Below the pieces are notes generated by a model, which was not told the DNA's origin, made no database searches, and saw nothing but the letters and a program-made list of their open reading frames with translations. A DNA stretch of 64,000 nucleotides from URHD0088 sp041488295 (GTDB taxonomy: Bacteria > Pseudomonadota > Alphaproteobacteria > ATCC43930 > CGMCC-115725), in NCBI GenBank assembly GCA_041488295.1, contig JBGPOZ010000001.1, positions 1-64,000 on the forward strand, written 5' to 3'. This document shows positions 9,219 through 18,036 of this stretch, piece by piece; position 1 is the stretch's first letter, and every line of letters starts with the position of its first letter. Made by a program: the position numbers and the translations under genes.

Positions 9219-9248
9219 AGAAAACAGAAACGAACAAGGGTGGAGCGC

Positions 9249-10535
9249 ATGCGTAAATCGGGCCATTTCGCGACCAGCACGGTCCTGCTTCTTCTCTGCA
9301 TCATGTACCTCATTACCTATGTCGACCGGGTGAACATCGCGACAGCGGCCGGCGTCTTTCGGGAGGAGCTCCATATGAGCGCCACCGACTACGGCAAGGT
9401 TTTCGCGGCCTTCGGCTATACCTACGCGCTCTTCCAGATTCTCGGTGGTTGGATCGGCGACCGCTTCGGACCGCGGATGACGCTCGGGATTTGCGGCTTC
9501 ATCTGGGCTTCGACGACCATTCTCACGGGCTTTGCCGGCGGCTTCTGGTCGCTCTTCTTTGCGCGCCTCATGCTCGGGCTGGGCGAGGGTGCAACCTTCC
9601 CGACGGCGACGCGTGCCATGTCGAACTGGACCCGCGCCGGTTGGCGAGGTTTCGCACAAGGCGTGACGCATTCGTTCTCGCGTTTCGGCAATGCGGTGAC
9701 GCCGCCGATCGTCGTCGGCATCATCGCCGTCTGGTCGTGGCGTGGCTCGTTCATCGTCATCGGTCTCGTCAGCCTGGTGTGGGTCATCGTCTGGGTCTGG
9801 TATTTCCGCGACGATCCGCGCGACCACCACGGCGTTAGCGAGGCGGAGCTCGCCGTCCTTCCTGCTTACGGCACGGGCTCGCGCGCAGCTGCCGATGCAG
9901 TTCCCTGGCGCGTGCTCCTGCCGCGCATGATGCCGACCACCATCGTCTATTTCTGCTATGGCTGGACGTTGTGGCTGTACCTCTCGTGGCTGCCGCAATA
10001 TTTCCTGCACGGCCACGATCTCAATCTGAAGAATGCGGCATGGTTCACGACGGCAGTTTCCTTCGCCGGGGTCATCGGCGATTCGGTCGGCGGTGTCATC
10101 AGCGACTATCTCTTGAAGCGCACCGGGAGCCTCGCCATCGCGCGGCGAAACGTCATCGTCGCGAGCCTCTTGGGCTCGCTTCTCTTCCTCATTCCCGTCC
10201 TCATCTTCCAGAACGTCTTCGTGCTGGCCGCCTGCCTCGCCGGCGCGTTCTTCTGCCTCGAGCTCACGATCGGCCCGATCTGGTCGGTTCCAATGGACAT
10301 CGCGCCGAAATATGCCGGAACGGCAAGCGGCATCATGAATACCGGCTCGGCGATCGCCGCCATCATTTCGCCGATCGTCTTCGGCGTGATCATCGATGCG
10401 ACGGGAAGCTGGGATCTTCCCTTTGCCGGATCGATCGCCCTTCTGTTCGTGGGTATCGTGCTGTCATTTTGGATGCACCCGGAGCGGCCGATCGCAGTAG
10501 ATGGCGAGGTCGCACGAGGTGCGGCGATGCGATGA
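9249..10535 (+). CDS. MFS transporter, anion:cation symporter type
   Basis: 428 residues from ATG 9249, with GGTGGAG 5 nt upstream, which decides the start over an in-frame GTG at 9240. Twelve hydrophobic segments are visible. The N-terminal helix carries TYVDRVNIATA, and loop 2-3 has GGWIGDRFGPR, the MFS motif A. The pattern fits the ACS family (glucarate, galactarate, hexuronate and related organic anions). It heads an operon in which its stop overlaps the CoA-transferase remnant (ATGA), followed by a 2-keto-4-pentenoate hydratase-like gene, so the substrate is probably a carboxylate later handled by these or nearby enzymes. Confidence 0.88.
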   Translation: MRKSGHFATSTVLLLLCIMYLITYVDRVNIATAAGVFREELHMSATDYGKVFAAFGYTYALFQILGGWIGDRFGPRMTLGICGFIWASTTILTGFAGGFWSLFFARLMLGLGEGATFPTATRAMSNWTRAGWRGFAQGVTHSFSRFGNAVTPPIVVGIIAVWSWRGSFIVIGLVSLVWVIVWVWYFRDDPRDHHGVSEAELAVLPAYGTGSRAAADAVPWRVLLPRMMPTTIVYFCYGWTLWLYLSWLPQYFLHGHDLNLKNAAWFTTAVSFAGVIGDSVGGVISDYLLKRTGSLAIARRNVIVASLLGSLLFLIPVLIFQNVFVLAACLAGAFFCLELTIGPIWSVPMDIAPKYAGTASGIMNTGSAIAAIISPIVFGVIIDATGSWDLPFAGSIALLFVGIVLSFWMHPERPIAVDGEVARGAAMR

Positions 10536-10876
10536 GAGACAAGGAATCCGCCGGCCCACTGGCGGGTCTCAAGGTCATCGAGCTCGCGCATATCATGGCG
10601 GGCCCGGTCTGCGGGCTGATGCTCGCCGATATGGGCGCTGACATCATCAAGGTCGAAAAGATTCCGGGCGATTCGCGCCACTTCGTGCCGCCGGCGATCG
10701 ACGGCGAGTCCGCCGCCTTCATGATGATGAACCGCAATAAGCGGGCATCCGTTCTGGGCGAGCACAGCCGCGACATTCTTGCCGCGCACGGCTATTCTGT
10801 GGCGGAGATCGAAGGGCTTGCGAAAGACCGCGTCGTTCTCCTGGCGCAGCCGCAGGAACAAGGGACGAAGCCATGA
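10532..10876 (+). pseudogene. Internally deleted class III CoA-transferase (CaiB/BaiF) remnant
   Basis: A 114-residue frame. Residues 1-69 match the N-terminus of CaiB/BaiF family CoA-transferases (PLAGLKVIELAHIMAGPVCG, DMGADIIKVEKIPGD, MMMNRNKRAS). It then jumps straight to what looks like the family's extreme C-terminus (GEHSRDILAAHGYSVAEIEG). Normal members are about 400 residues, so roughly 280 central residues, including the catalytic aspartate region, are gone while the frame is kept. The junction is near 10738-10760. The start overlaps the MFS stop (ATGA) and its stop overlaps the next start (ATGA), so translation coupling to the hydratase-like gene survives. It cannot be an active CoA-transferase; whether the short peptide is stable is unknown. 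Confidence 0.82.
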
Positions 10877-11625
10877 CTGACGATCGCGCGGCACGTGCCG
10901 CCGCGCTTCTTCTCGAGGCGCGCCGCTCGGGCAAGGGCCTCGGCGAGCTTCCGGCGAATTGCCGGCCGCGCAATGTCGCGGAGGCTTACGCGATCCAGGA
11001 TGCCGTCGCTGATCGCAGCGGACCTATTCGCGCCTGGAAGACCGGCGCGCCGAGCCCGGTGGCGGAGGCTTCCTACGCGCCGATCTTCACCGTCGTTGCA
11101 AGCCCGTCGCGCTTTCCCGCCGCGGCGCAACGCCTCTTCGGCATCGAGGCCGAGATCGCGTTTCGAATCGCCAAAGATCTGCCGAAACGCGGCGCCGCCT
11201 ACGATCGCGCCGACATCCTCGCGGCTATCGCCAGCATGCATCCGGCGATCGAGCTCGTCGATTCGCGCTTTTCCGACTGGCAGAAGGTCGACCCTCTGAC
11301 GAAGCTTGCCGACAACCAATCGAACGGCGCGTTGGTCTACGGCGCCGCGGTCGCGGAGTGGCGGGGGCTCGATTTGATCCGGCCGCCGCTCGCGGTGCGG
11401 ATCGACGGCGCCACCGTCGCCGAAACGAGCGGCAACAATGGCGGCGACCCGCTGCGTCTCCTCACCGCCCTTTCCAATCATTGCGCGGCGCGCACCGGCG
11501 GATTGCGCAAAGGCGATTTCGTTACGACGGGATCGTTGATGGGCATCGTCTTCGCGCCGCCCGGCGCCGAGGTGATCGCCGATTTTGGTCGCCTCGGCGA
11601 GGTGCGTATCGCGTTCCCGACGTAG
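10873..11625 (+). CDS. 2-keto-4-pentenoate hydratase (MhpD)-like, FAH superfamily
   Basis: 250 residues. The fold family is that of 2-oxopent-4-enoate hydratase and 4-oxalocrotonate decarboxylase, which act on 2-hydroxy-dienoates from meta-cleavage or related pathways. Seen in the sequence: AWKTGAPSP in the place of the usual WKIG motif, FGIEAEIAFRIAKDLP with the metal-binding glutamates, MHPAIELVDSRF and the C-terminal GDFVTTGSLMG. ATGA overlap with the CoA-transferase remnant upstream makes it the third gene of the MFS operon. It converges on the M81 peptidase gene, 17 nt away. Substrate not predictable. Confidence 0.8.
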   Translation: MTDDRAARAAALLLEARRSGKGLGELPANCRPRNVAEAYAIQDAVADRSGPIRAWKTGAPSPVAEASYAPIFTVVASPSRFPAAAQRLFGIEAEIAFRIAKDLPKRGAAYDRADILAAIASMHPAIELVDSRFSDWQKVDPLTKLADNQSNGALVYGAAVAEWRGLDLIRPPLAVRIDGATVAETSGNNGGDPLRLLTALSNHCAARTGGLRKGDFVTTGSLMGIVFAPPGAEVIADFGRLGEVRIAFPT

Positions 11626-11642
11626 AGGGCTCGCTCGCAAAG

Positions 11643-13118
11643 TCATCCGCCCCCGAACGGGTCTTCGACGAAGGGCCACTGCGTTTTTGGTGCCTTGCGA
11701 TAGGGCATCGCGAGGAAATCGGGTGCGACCGCGCCCGGCACCGCGACATAGAGGATCTCCGAGGCGACCGGCGCGTAGGCGGCGTGGAAATGCTGCATCG
11801 ATTTGACGACGACGACTTTCTTGGTCGACGGGTCGACGCCGACATTGGTGAAGCAGTCGAGGCTCTTGCACTGGCTGCGCAAGGTGTTGCACACGACAGA
11901 GATGCCGGCGACGTCGAATGCCGCCATGTCGCCGATCGGAATGAAGCACTTGTCGCGGCCGCCGAACGAGACATGGGCATCGCGCCTGAGGCCCGTCACC
12001 GTCGCGCGCAAATCAAGCGGCGAGCCCGATGTTGGGCCGAGCTTGCCGCCGAGGCGGAGATCGACAGTCGCGCCGTCGCCGGCTTCGAAGGCGATACGCA
12101 CCGCCATCGGGTCCCAGAACATGCCGATCGCGCCTTGGCGGACGCCCTTCTCCAGCATCGCCTGAAGGATGAAGGTCGAATCGCTGGCGGCGCCGCCGCC
12201 GGCATTGTCCGAGACGTCGGCCAAGACGAGCGGCTTCGCTTGGTTATGGCGAAGGGCGCGGGCCATGGCCTGTTCGAGGGTCGTGTAGCTGGGTTGCGTC
12301 TCCTTGCGCAGTCGGAAGAACTCGGCGCCGAGCTCCTTGGCGACCCTGTCGGCCTTGGTTTTGTCGCCGTCGGTCACGACGACGATCTTGCTTCCCATGT
12401 CCTCGACGTCGGCCCAGGGAAAGCCGTGGACGATCGAGACTGAGAGGATCCCGTCCTTGCCTTCGAGCGCGGCGCATCTGTCGACGAAGCCGCGCATCGG
12501 CTGGCGCGTCGTATGGAAGACGCCGACCATGCGGCAATCGAACCAGCCCATCACCGGCTTCGTGCGCCCGGCCATCGCATCGGTGATGAGCTGGAAGAGT
12601 TCCTCGGCGCGCTCCGATATGTCGATATGGGGATACTCTTTGAAAAGGATGATCGCAGTCGCGTTTTCGAGTTTCTGCCGACTGACATTGCCGTGAAGGT
12701 CGAGCTCAACGCCGACCGGGACGCGCGGCCCGACGACACTCCGGACATGCGCCAGGAGATCGCCTTCGGCGTCGTCATATCCTTCGGCCACCATCGCGCC
12801 GTGCAGCGAGAGCAGGACTGCGTCGACCGGAAGAGCCGCCTTGAGATCCGCCAGGATCTCGTCGCGAAAGCCTTCATAGACCCTCTTCACCGTCTTGCCG
12901 GCTGGCATGGCGAAGGCGCAGAGGCTCTCGATCACCTCCCAACCCTTCGCCTCGCTCATCCGGCGCCAGACCTCGAGCGGCGTGCCGAACATCGGCACCT
13001 TGTCGCCGTAGCTGCGCCTGCGGAAGAGGCAGGTCTCCTCGAAGAGTTGCATGCCAGTCGGCAGCGACGAAAAGGTGTTCGTCTCGGTGCCGAGCGTCGC
13101 GGTGAAGATGCGGGTCAT
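11643..13118 (-). CDS. M81 family metallopeptidase (MlrC-like)
   Basis: 491 residues from ATG 13118 (AAGGA 8 nt upstream); an ATG 9 nt earlier overlaps that Shine-Dalgarno sequence and is less likely. Family hallmarks: RIFTATLGTETNTFS at the N-terminus, SLHGAMVAEGYDDAEGD, the zinc-site stretch VGVELDLHGNVS, KEYPHIDISERAEE, and a C-terminal half with VLADVSDNAGGGAASDST. The founder, MlrC, hydrolyses the linear tetrapeptide left after microcystin opening, but most M81 proteins in soil proteobacteria have no known substrate and often sit beside amidohydrolases or transporters. Here it stands alone between a keto-acid gene and an NTF2-like gene, so microcystin degradation should not be assumed. 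Confidence 0.86.
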   Translation of the reverse strand: MTRIFTATLGTETNTFSSLPTGMQLFEETCLFRRRSYGDKVPMFGTPLEVWRRMSEAKGWEVIESLCAFAMPAGKTVKRVYEGFRDEILADLKAALPVDAVLLSLHGAMVAEGYDDAEGDLLAHVRSVVGPRVPVGVELDLHGNVSRQKLENATAIILFKEYPHIDISERAEELFQLITDAMAGRTKPVMGWFDCRMVGVFHTTRQPMRGFVDRCAALEGKDGILSVSIVHGFPWADVEDMGSKIVVVTDGDKTKADRVAKELGAEFFRLRKETQPSYTTLEQAMARALRHNQAKPLVLADVSDNAGGGAASDSTFILQAMLEKGVRQGAIGMFWDPMAVRIAFEAGDGATVDLRLGGKLGPTSGSPLDLRATVTGLRRDAHVSFGGRDKCFIPIGDMAAFDVAGISVVCNTLRSQCKSLDCFTNVGVDPSTKKVVVVKSMQHFHAAYAPVASEILYVAVPGAVAPDFLAMPYRKAPKTQWPFVEDPFGGG

Positions 13119-13281
13119 GGGCGTCATCCTTCGGACGGGGATAGCATCACGCGAGCTTAGCGCGACGCGATCATCAAGCGGTACTGGGGTCGATGTGTCT
13201 GTTGGCCGTATATTTCGGAAAAGCGCTCAGCCGGTAGGATCGAAGGCTCAATCGCGTCCAAATCTCGAGGAGTTCTCGCTC

Positions 13282-13683
13282 TCAGTTCAGCCGCCGCGGA
13301 TCGGGGCGCCGGGTCTGGTCCGGCATGAGGAGCGGGCCCGCCTGATGGTGGACCATGCGCCATACGCCGTCCTCCTTGGCGAAGGCATTGGTCGCGGCGA
13401 GGGTCGAGGTCCCGAGATCCTCTTCGCATGTGACGATAGCGGCCTCGCCGTAAATCGCGGCATCCTCCTCATGGCACATCACCCGCGGCGCCTCGGGATT
13501 GCCGAGGATGTCGCGCCAGCTCCGCAGGATCGCGTCGCGCTCGCGCAGGATCATCCAGCCGGGATGGAGACAGGAGACCGGGAGGCGGAGCGCCCACAGC
13601 GCCTCCATCGCCTTCATGTCGCGCGTCGTGAAGGCGCGATAGAATTCGCGGTTCGCCGCGAGCACCCTGTCCATCTCATTCAT
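13282..13683 (-). CDS. NTF2/SnoaL-like protein
   Basis: 133 residues from ATG 13683. The opening MNEMDRVLAANREFYRAFTTRD and later ALWA, HPGW, RERDAILRSWRDIL and a C-terminal GVWRMVHHQAGP follow the SnoaL/NTF2-like cone-barrel pattern. These small cytosolic proteins may be isomerases, hydrolases or merely ligand binders. The 163 bp gap to the M81 gene downstream on the same strand makes co-transcription possible but not certain. Divergent from garR. Confidence 0.75.
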   Translation of the reverse strand: MNEMDRVLAANREFYRAFTTRDMKAMEALWALRLPVSCLHPGWMILRERDAILRSWRDILGNPEAPRVMCHEEDAAIYGEAAIVTCEEDLGTSTLAATNAFAKEDGVWRMVHHQAGPLLMPDQTRRPDPRRLN

Positions 13684-13776
13684 TCGTTGCCCCCTCGCGC
13701 GGATCGGGTATTCAGAACGGCAAGCTTGGCGCTATAGAATGCGCGCAACGGTCAAATTCACCGGGAGGCTTCGGAT

Positions 13777-14667
13777 ATGCAAGTCGGTTTCATCGGATTG
13801 GGCATCATGGGTCGGCCGATGGCCGGCCACCTCCTCGCGGCGGGGCATTCGCTCTTCGTCTTCGGCGGCCGTTCCGTGCCGCCCGAGATCAAGGAGAAAG
13901 CGACCCTTTGCGCCACCATCAAGGAAGTCGCCGAGAAATCCGAGGCGATCATCCTCATGGTCCCCGATACGCCCGACGTCGAGCGGGTGCTGTTCGGGCC
14001 GGCGGGCGTCGCCGAGGGGTTGAAGAGCGGCAAGACCGTCATCGACATGTCGTCGATCTCGCCGATCGAGACCAAGGCGTTCGCGAAGAAGATCAACGCG
14101 CTCGGCTGCGACTATCTCGACGCACCAGTTTCGGGGGGCGAGGTCGGGGCCAAGGCGGCCTCGCTCACCATCATGATCGGCGGGCCGGAAAAAGCGTTCG
14201 AGCGAATGAAGCCGCTGTTCGAGAAGATGGGCAAGAACATCACCCTTGTCGGCGGCAATGGCGATGGGCAGACCACCAAAGTCGCAAACCAGATCATCGT
14301 CGCGCTGACCATCGAGGCGGTGGGCGAGGCGCTGCTCTTCGCCTCCAAGGCCGGTGCCGATCCGGCGAAGGTGCGGGCGGCGTTGATGGGCGGCTTTGCT
14401 TCATCGCGCATCCTCGAAGTCCATGGCGAGCGCATGATCAAGCGCAACTTCCAGCCCGGCTTTCGCATTGAGCTTCACCAGAAGGATCTGAACCTCGCGC
14501 TCCAGGGCGCGAAGTCGCTCCATCTGTCGCTGCCCAACACGGCGACGGCGCAGGAACTCTTCAACGCTGCCTCGGCGAATGGCGGCGCCGCATGGGATCA
14601 CTCGGGCATGGTGCGTGTCCTCGAGATGCTGGCGGCGCACGAGATCGGCGGCAAGGTCGCTGGGTGA
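13777..14667 (+). CDS. garR: 2-hydroxy-3-oxopropionate (tartronate semialdehyde) reductase
   Basis: 296 residues from ATG 13777, with GGGAGG 8 nt upstream. It is a beta-hydroxyacid dehydrogenase that reduces tartronate semialdehyde to D-glycerate with NAD(P)H. Visible: the N-terminal Rossmann motif GFIGLGIMGRPMAG, substrate-binding DAPVSGGEVGAK near 117-128, and TTKVANQIIV containing the catalytic lysine near 168. The family also contains 3-hydroxyisobutyrate dehydrogenase; the choice of GarR rests on sequence feel and on the next gene, a glycerate kinase, starting 2 nt after its stop. First gene of a four-gene operon. Confidence 0.85.
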   Translation: MQVGFIGLGIMGRPMAGHLLAAGHSLFVFGGRSVPPEIKEKATLCATIKEVAEKSEAIILMVPDTPDVERVLFGPAGVAEGLKSGKTVIDMSSISPIETKAFAKKINALGCDYLDAPVSGGEVGAKAASLTIMIGGPEKAFERMKPLFEKMGKNITLVGGNGDGQTTKVANQIIVALTIEAVGEALLFASKAGADPAKVRAALMGGFASSRILEVHGERMIKRNFQPGFRIELHQKDLNLALQGAKSLHLSLPNTATAQELFNAASANGGAAWDHSGMVRVLEMLAAHEIGGKVAG

Positions 14668-14668
14668 G

Positions 14669-15949
14669 GTGACCGAGCCGCGTCTCCTCCTCGAGATGTT
14701 CGACGCGGCGATCCGTGCCGCGGCCCCCGGCGTATGCGTGCCGCCGCATTTGCCGCCGCCGCCCAGGGGCCGCACCATCGTCGTCGGCGCCGGCAAGGCC
14801 GCGGCGGCGATGGCGCAGGCGGTCGAGGCGCATTGGTCGGGCGATCTCTCCGGCCTCGTCGTGACGCGCTACGGCCACGCCGTGCCGTGCCGGCGGATCG
14901 AGGTCGTCGAGGCGGCGCATCCGGTGCCGGACGAGGCCGGGCGCAACGCCGCGGCGCGGATTCTCAAGATGATGCAGGGGCTTGGCGCAGACGATCTCGT
15001 CCTTTGCCTCATCTCGGGCGGCGGTTCGGCACTTTTGGCGCTGCCGGCGCCGGGCATCGCGCTCGAGGAGAAGCAAACGGTCAACAAGGCGCTCTTGAAG
15101 AGCGGCGCCACGATCGGCGAGATGAATTGCGTGCGCAAGCACCTCTCGGCGATCAAGGGCGGCCGCCTTGCTGTCGCGGCGGGGCCGGCGCGGGTCGTCT
15201 CGCTGATGATCTCCGACGTGCCGGGCGACGATCCCTCGGTCATCGCTTCCGGCCCGACCGTTCCCGATCCGACCAGCTTCGCCGACGCCTTGGCGATCAT
15301 CGAAAAATACCGCATCGATCCGCCGCCTTCGGTCATGGAGCGTTTGCGGCGCAGCAGCGATGAGACGCCGAAGCCTGACGATCCCCGGTTCGCACGCGTC
15401 GAGAACCGCATCGTTGCGCGACCGCAGGAATCGCTCGAAGCGGCGGCGACGGTTGCGAGGGCGGCGGGTTACGCGCCGGTCATCCTCGGCGACGCGCTCG
15501 AAGGCGAGGCGCGCGAGATGGCGCTGGTGCTCTCGGGCATCGCCAAGCAATGCGTGCGGCACCGCCAACCGGTAGCGCCGCCCGCGGTGCTTCTCTCCGG
15601 CGGCGAGACGACGGTGACGGTGCGCGGCAAGGGGCGAGGGGGGCGAAATGCCGAGTTCCTCCTCGCGCTCGCCGTGGCATTGGATGGGTTGCCGGGCGTC
15701 TTCGCCCTTGCCGGCGACACCGACGGAGTCGACGGGACCGAGGACAATGCCGGCGCCCTCATCGAGCCCGATACCTTGGCGCGCGCCGTCGAGCACGGCC
15801 TTTCCGCCAAAGCCTATCTCGCCGACAATGACGGATATTCCTTCTTCGACCGGCTCGACGATCTCGTCCTCACCGGGCCGACCCTCACCAATGTCAACGA
15901 CTTCCGAGCGATCCTCATTGCAGACGCCGCGGATAAGGGTAAGAACTGA
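14669..15949 (+). CDS. gckA: Glycerate 2-kinase (GckA/TtuD, DUF4147 type)
   Basis: 426 residues from a GTG at 14669, one nucleotide after the garR stop; no in-frame ATG downstream fits the family N-terminus (RLLLEMFDAAIRAAAPG). It phosphorylates D-glycerate to 2-phosphoglycerate with ATP. The N-terminal MOFRL-associated domain holds VVGAGKAAAAMAQA, SGGGSALLALPAPGI and MNCVRKHLSAIKGGRL. The C-terminal MOFRL domain holds LSGGETTVTVRGKGRGGRN and AGDTDGVDGTEDNAGA. In family terms this is the kinase formerly called hydroxypyruvate reductase TtuD. It directly accepts the GarR product. Confidence 0.9.
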   Translation: MTEPRLLLEMFDAAIRAAAPGVCVPPHLPPPPRGRTIVVGAGKAAAAMAQAVEAHWSGDLSGLVVTRYGHAVPCRRIEVVEAAHPVPDEAGRNAAARILKMMQGLGADDLVLCLISGGGSALLALPAPGIALEEKQTVNKALLKSGATIGEMNCVRKHLSAIKGGRLAVAAGPARVVSLMISDVPGDDPSVIASGPTVPDPTSFADALAIIEKYRIDPPPSVMERLRRSSDETPKPDDPRFARVENRIVARPQESLEAAATVARAAGYAPVILGDALEGEAREMALVLSGIAKQCVRHRQPVAPPAVLLSGGETTVTVRGKGRGGRNAEFLLALAVALDGLPGVFALAGDTDGVDGTEDNAGALIEPDTLARAVEHGLSAKAYLADNDGYSFFDRLDDLVLTGPTLTNVNDFRAILIADAADKGKN

Positions 15950-15950
15950 C

Positions 15951-17027
15951 ATGAGGCAATATCGGATCGCCGCCATTCCGGCGGATGGCATCGGCAAGGA
16001 AGTGATCGGGGCGGGAATCGAGGTTCTTCGCGTTGTCGAAGAGCGCGAGGGCGGCTTCAGGCTTGCCGTCGAGAGCTTCCCCTGGGGCTCCGACTACTAC
16101 CGTCGCTACGGGCGGATGATGGCGGAGGATGGCCTCGAGCAGCTCCGCGCATTCGATGCCATCTATTTCGGCGCCGTCGGCGATCCGCAGATTCCGGATC
16201 ACGTGACGCTCTGGGGTTTGCGGCTGCCGATCTGCCAGGGCTTCGACCAATACGCCAATCTCCGCCCGGCGCGCCTGCTGCCGGGCATCACCGGCCCGCT
16301 CCGTGGCGTCGGCCCCACCGATCTCGACTGGGTCATCATCCGCGAGAACAGCGAGGGCGAGTATTCCGGCAATGGCGGGCGCGTCCATCGCGGCCTTCCC
16401 GAGGAAGTCGCGACCGAAACCTCGGTCTTCACCCGGGTCGGGGTCGAACGCATCATGCGTTTTGCGTTCGAGGTCGCCAAAAGCCGGAAGCGCCGGCACT
16501 TGACGATCGTCACCAAGTCGAACGCGCAACGCCACGGCATGGTGATGTGGGACGAGATTGGCGCCGTCGTTGGCCGCGACTATCCCGAGGTTTCGGTCGA
16601 CAAGGAGCTGGTCGACGCCATGACGACGCGCATGGTGTTGAAGCCTCGGACCATCGACACCATCGTCGCGACCAACCTCCACGCCGATATTCTGAGCGAC
16701 CTCGCCGCGGCGCTCGCTGGCAGCCTTGGCATCGCGCCTACGGCCAACCTCGATCCGAGCCGGCGATTCCCCTCGATGTTCGAGCCGATCCACGGCTCGG
16801 CCTTCGACATCATGGGAAAGGGCATCGCCAATCCGATCGCGACCTTCTGGACCGGCGCCTTGATGCTGGAGCATCTCGGCGAGAAGGATGCGGCGGCGCG
16901 CCTCATGGCGGCGATCGAGCGCGTGACCGCGAGCGGCGCCGTCGCGACGCCCGACCTCGGCGGCAGGGCGACGACGCAAGAGGTCACCGAGGCGGTTTGC
17001 GATGCCTTGCGCAGCGCCAATACGTGA
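15951..17027 (+). CDS. ttuC: Tartrate dehydrogenase / D-malate dehydrogenase (decarboxylating)
   Basis: 358 residues from ATG 15951, one nucleotide after the glycerate kinase stop. It is an isocitrate/isopropylmalate dehydrogenase-family enzyme; TtuC members oxidise tartrate or D-malate with NAD and Mn2+. Seen: N-terminal IPADGIGKEVIGAG, a FGAVGDPQIPDHVTLWGLRLPI region, VIIRENSEGEYSG, the NAD-binding FEPIHGSAFDIMGKGIANP near 278-296 and the metal-binding aspartates in NLHADILSDLAAAL. The residue-70 stretch (DHVTLWGL) is characteristic of the TtuC/DmlA branch. Together with garR and gckA it suggests conversion of tartrate or a related diacid to glycerate and 2-phosphoglycerate. Confidence 0.88.
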   Translation: MRQYRIAAIPADGIGKEVIGAGIEVLRVVEEREGGFRLAVESFPWGSDYYRRYGRMMAEDGLEQLRAFDAIYFGAVGDPQIPDHVTLWGLRLPICQGFDQYANLRPARLLPGITGPLRGVGPTDLDWVIIRENSEGEYSGNGGRVHRGLPEEVATETSVFTRVGVERIMRFAFEVAKSRKRRHLTIVTKSNAQRHGMVMWDEIGAVVGRDYPEVSVDKELVDAMTTRMVLKPRTIDTIVATNLHADILSDLAAALAGSLGIAPTANLDPSRRFPSMFEPIHGSAFDIMGKGIANPIATFWTGALMLEHLGEKDAAARLMAAIERVTASGAVATPDLGGRATTQEVTEAVCDALRSANT

Positions 17028-17046
17028 TCCGTCGGAGCGAGAAGCG

Positions 17047-18036
17047 ATGGCCAGTCGCCGCATTTGCATCTTCGGGGCCGGCGCGATCGGCGGATTTCTT
17101 GGCGCGCGTCTGAGCGCGTCCGGCGTTGCGGTGAGCTTGGTTGCGCGCGGCACGCATGGCGCCGCTATCCGCGAGCAAGGGCTGCGCCTCATCGCGGCCG
17201 GAGGCGACATCGTCGTGCGACCGCCATGCACGGATGATCCGAAGACACTTGGCCCGCAAGACATCGTAATCCTTGCGGTGAAGGCGCCGGCGCTGCGCGA
17301 TGCGGCGGGCGGCATTCGACCTCTTCTTGGCCCTCACACGGCGCTCGTCGCAGCCGTCAACGGCGTGCCGTGGTGGTATTTTCATGGTCTTGCCGGCGCC
17401 CATGCCGACCGCCGCGTTGCGAGTGTCGATCCGGACGGCGCGCTATGGGAGGGTCTGCCGCCGCAACGCACCGTCGGCTGCGTCGCCTATGCCGCGAGCG
17501 AGATCGTAGCGCCTGGCGTCGTGCGGCACGTCTCGGGCCAGAAATTTGTCCTCGGTGATCCGACGGGTGCACTTGGAGAACCCACCGCCGCCTTGTCCCA
17601 ACTTCTGATCAAGGCTGGCTTCGACGCGCCGATCAGCCCCGATATCCGGCAAGAGCTCTGGAACAAATTGTGGGGCAATCTCGCCTTCAACCCACTGAGC
17701 GTGCTGACCGGCGCGCGGCTCGATCAATTGGCGCGCGATCCCGACTCGCGCGATGTGGCGTGGCACATGCTCGGCGAGGCGCGCGAGGTCGGCCTGCGGC
17801 TCGGCATCAAATTCCCGACCGAGATCGACCGCCGGATCGCCGCAGCCGAAGCCGTTGGCCCGCACAAGACGTCGATGCTACAGGATTTCGAGCGCGGTCG
17901 CCCGCTCGAGCTCGACGCGCTCCTTGGCGCGGTCGTCGAAATCGCTCGCCTTTTCGAGGTGGCGACGCCGGTCTGCGATATCGTGCTCGGTCTCGTGCGC
18001 CAGCGCGCACGGCTCGCCGGCTGTTATCCCGGCTGA
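17047..18036 (+). CDS. Ketopantoate reductase-like (PanE family) dehydrogenase
   Basis: 329 residues from ATG 17047. An N-terminal Rossmann fold (ICIFGAGAIGGFLGARL) is followed by the ApbA/PanE C-terminal helical domain, with the lysine-containing ELWNKLWGNLAFNPLS and a C-terminal PHKTSMLQDFERGRPLELD. PanE makes pantoate from ketopantoate with NADPH. Many paralogues in catabolic operons reduce other 2-keto acids, and its place 19 nt after ttuC suggests such a role here. Its stop overlaps the start of hpnA by one base (TGATG), so it may share a transcript with the hopanoid genes. Confidence 0.8.
   Translation: MASRRICIFGAGAIGGFLGARLSASGVAVSLVARGTHGAAIREQGLRLIAAGGDIVVRPPCTDDPKTLGPQDIVILAVKAPALRDAAGGIRPLLGPHTALVAAVNGVPWWYFHGLAGAHADRRVASVDPDGALWEGLPPQRTVGCVAYAASEIVAPGVVRHVSGQKFVLGDPTGALGEPTAALSQLLIKAGFDAPISPDIRQELWNKLWGNLAFNPLSVLTGARLDQLARDPDSRDVAWHMLGEAREVGLRLGIKFPTEIDRRIAAAEAVGPHKTSMLQDFERGRPLELDALLGAVVEIARLFEVATPVCDIVLGLVRQRARLAGCYPG

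Noticed and set aside
7650..10016. A 788-codon minus-strand frame across the aminotransferase and MFS genes
   Set aside because: Low-quality Arg/His-rich translation spanning two well-supported plus-strand genes and their promoter.
11643..13118. Microcystin degradation
   Set aside because: MlrC-like M81 proteins are widespread without mlrA/B/D, none of which is present here.
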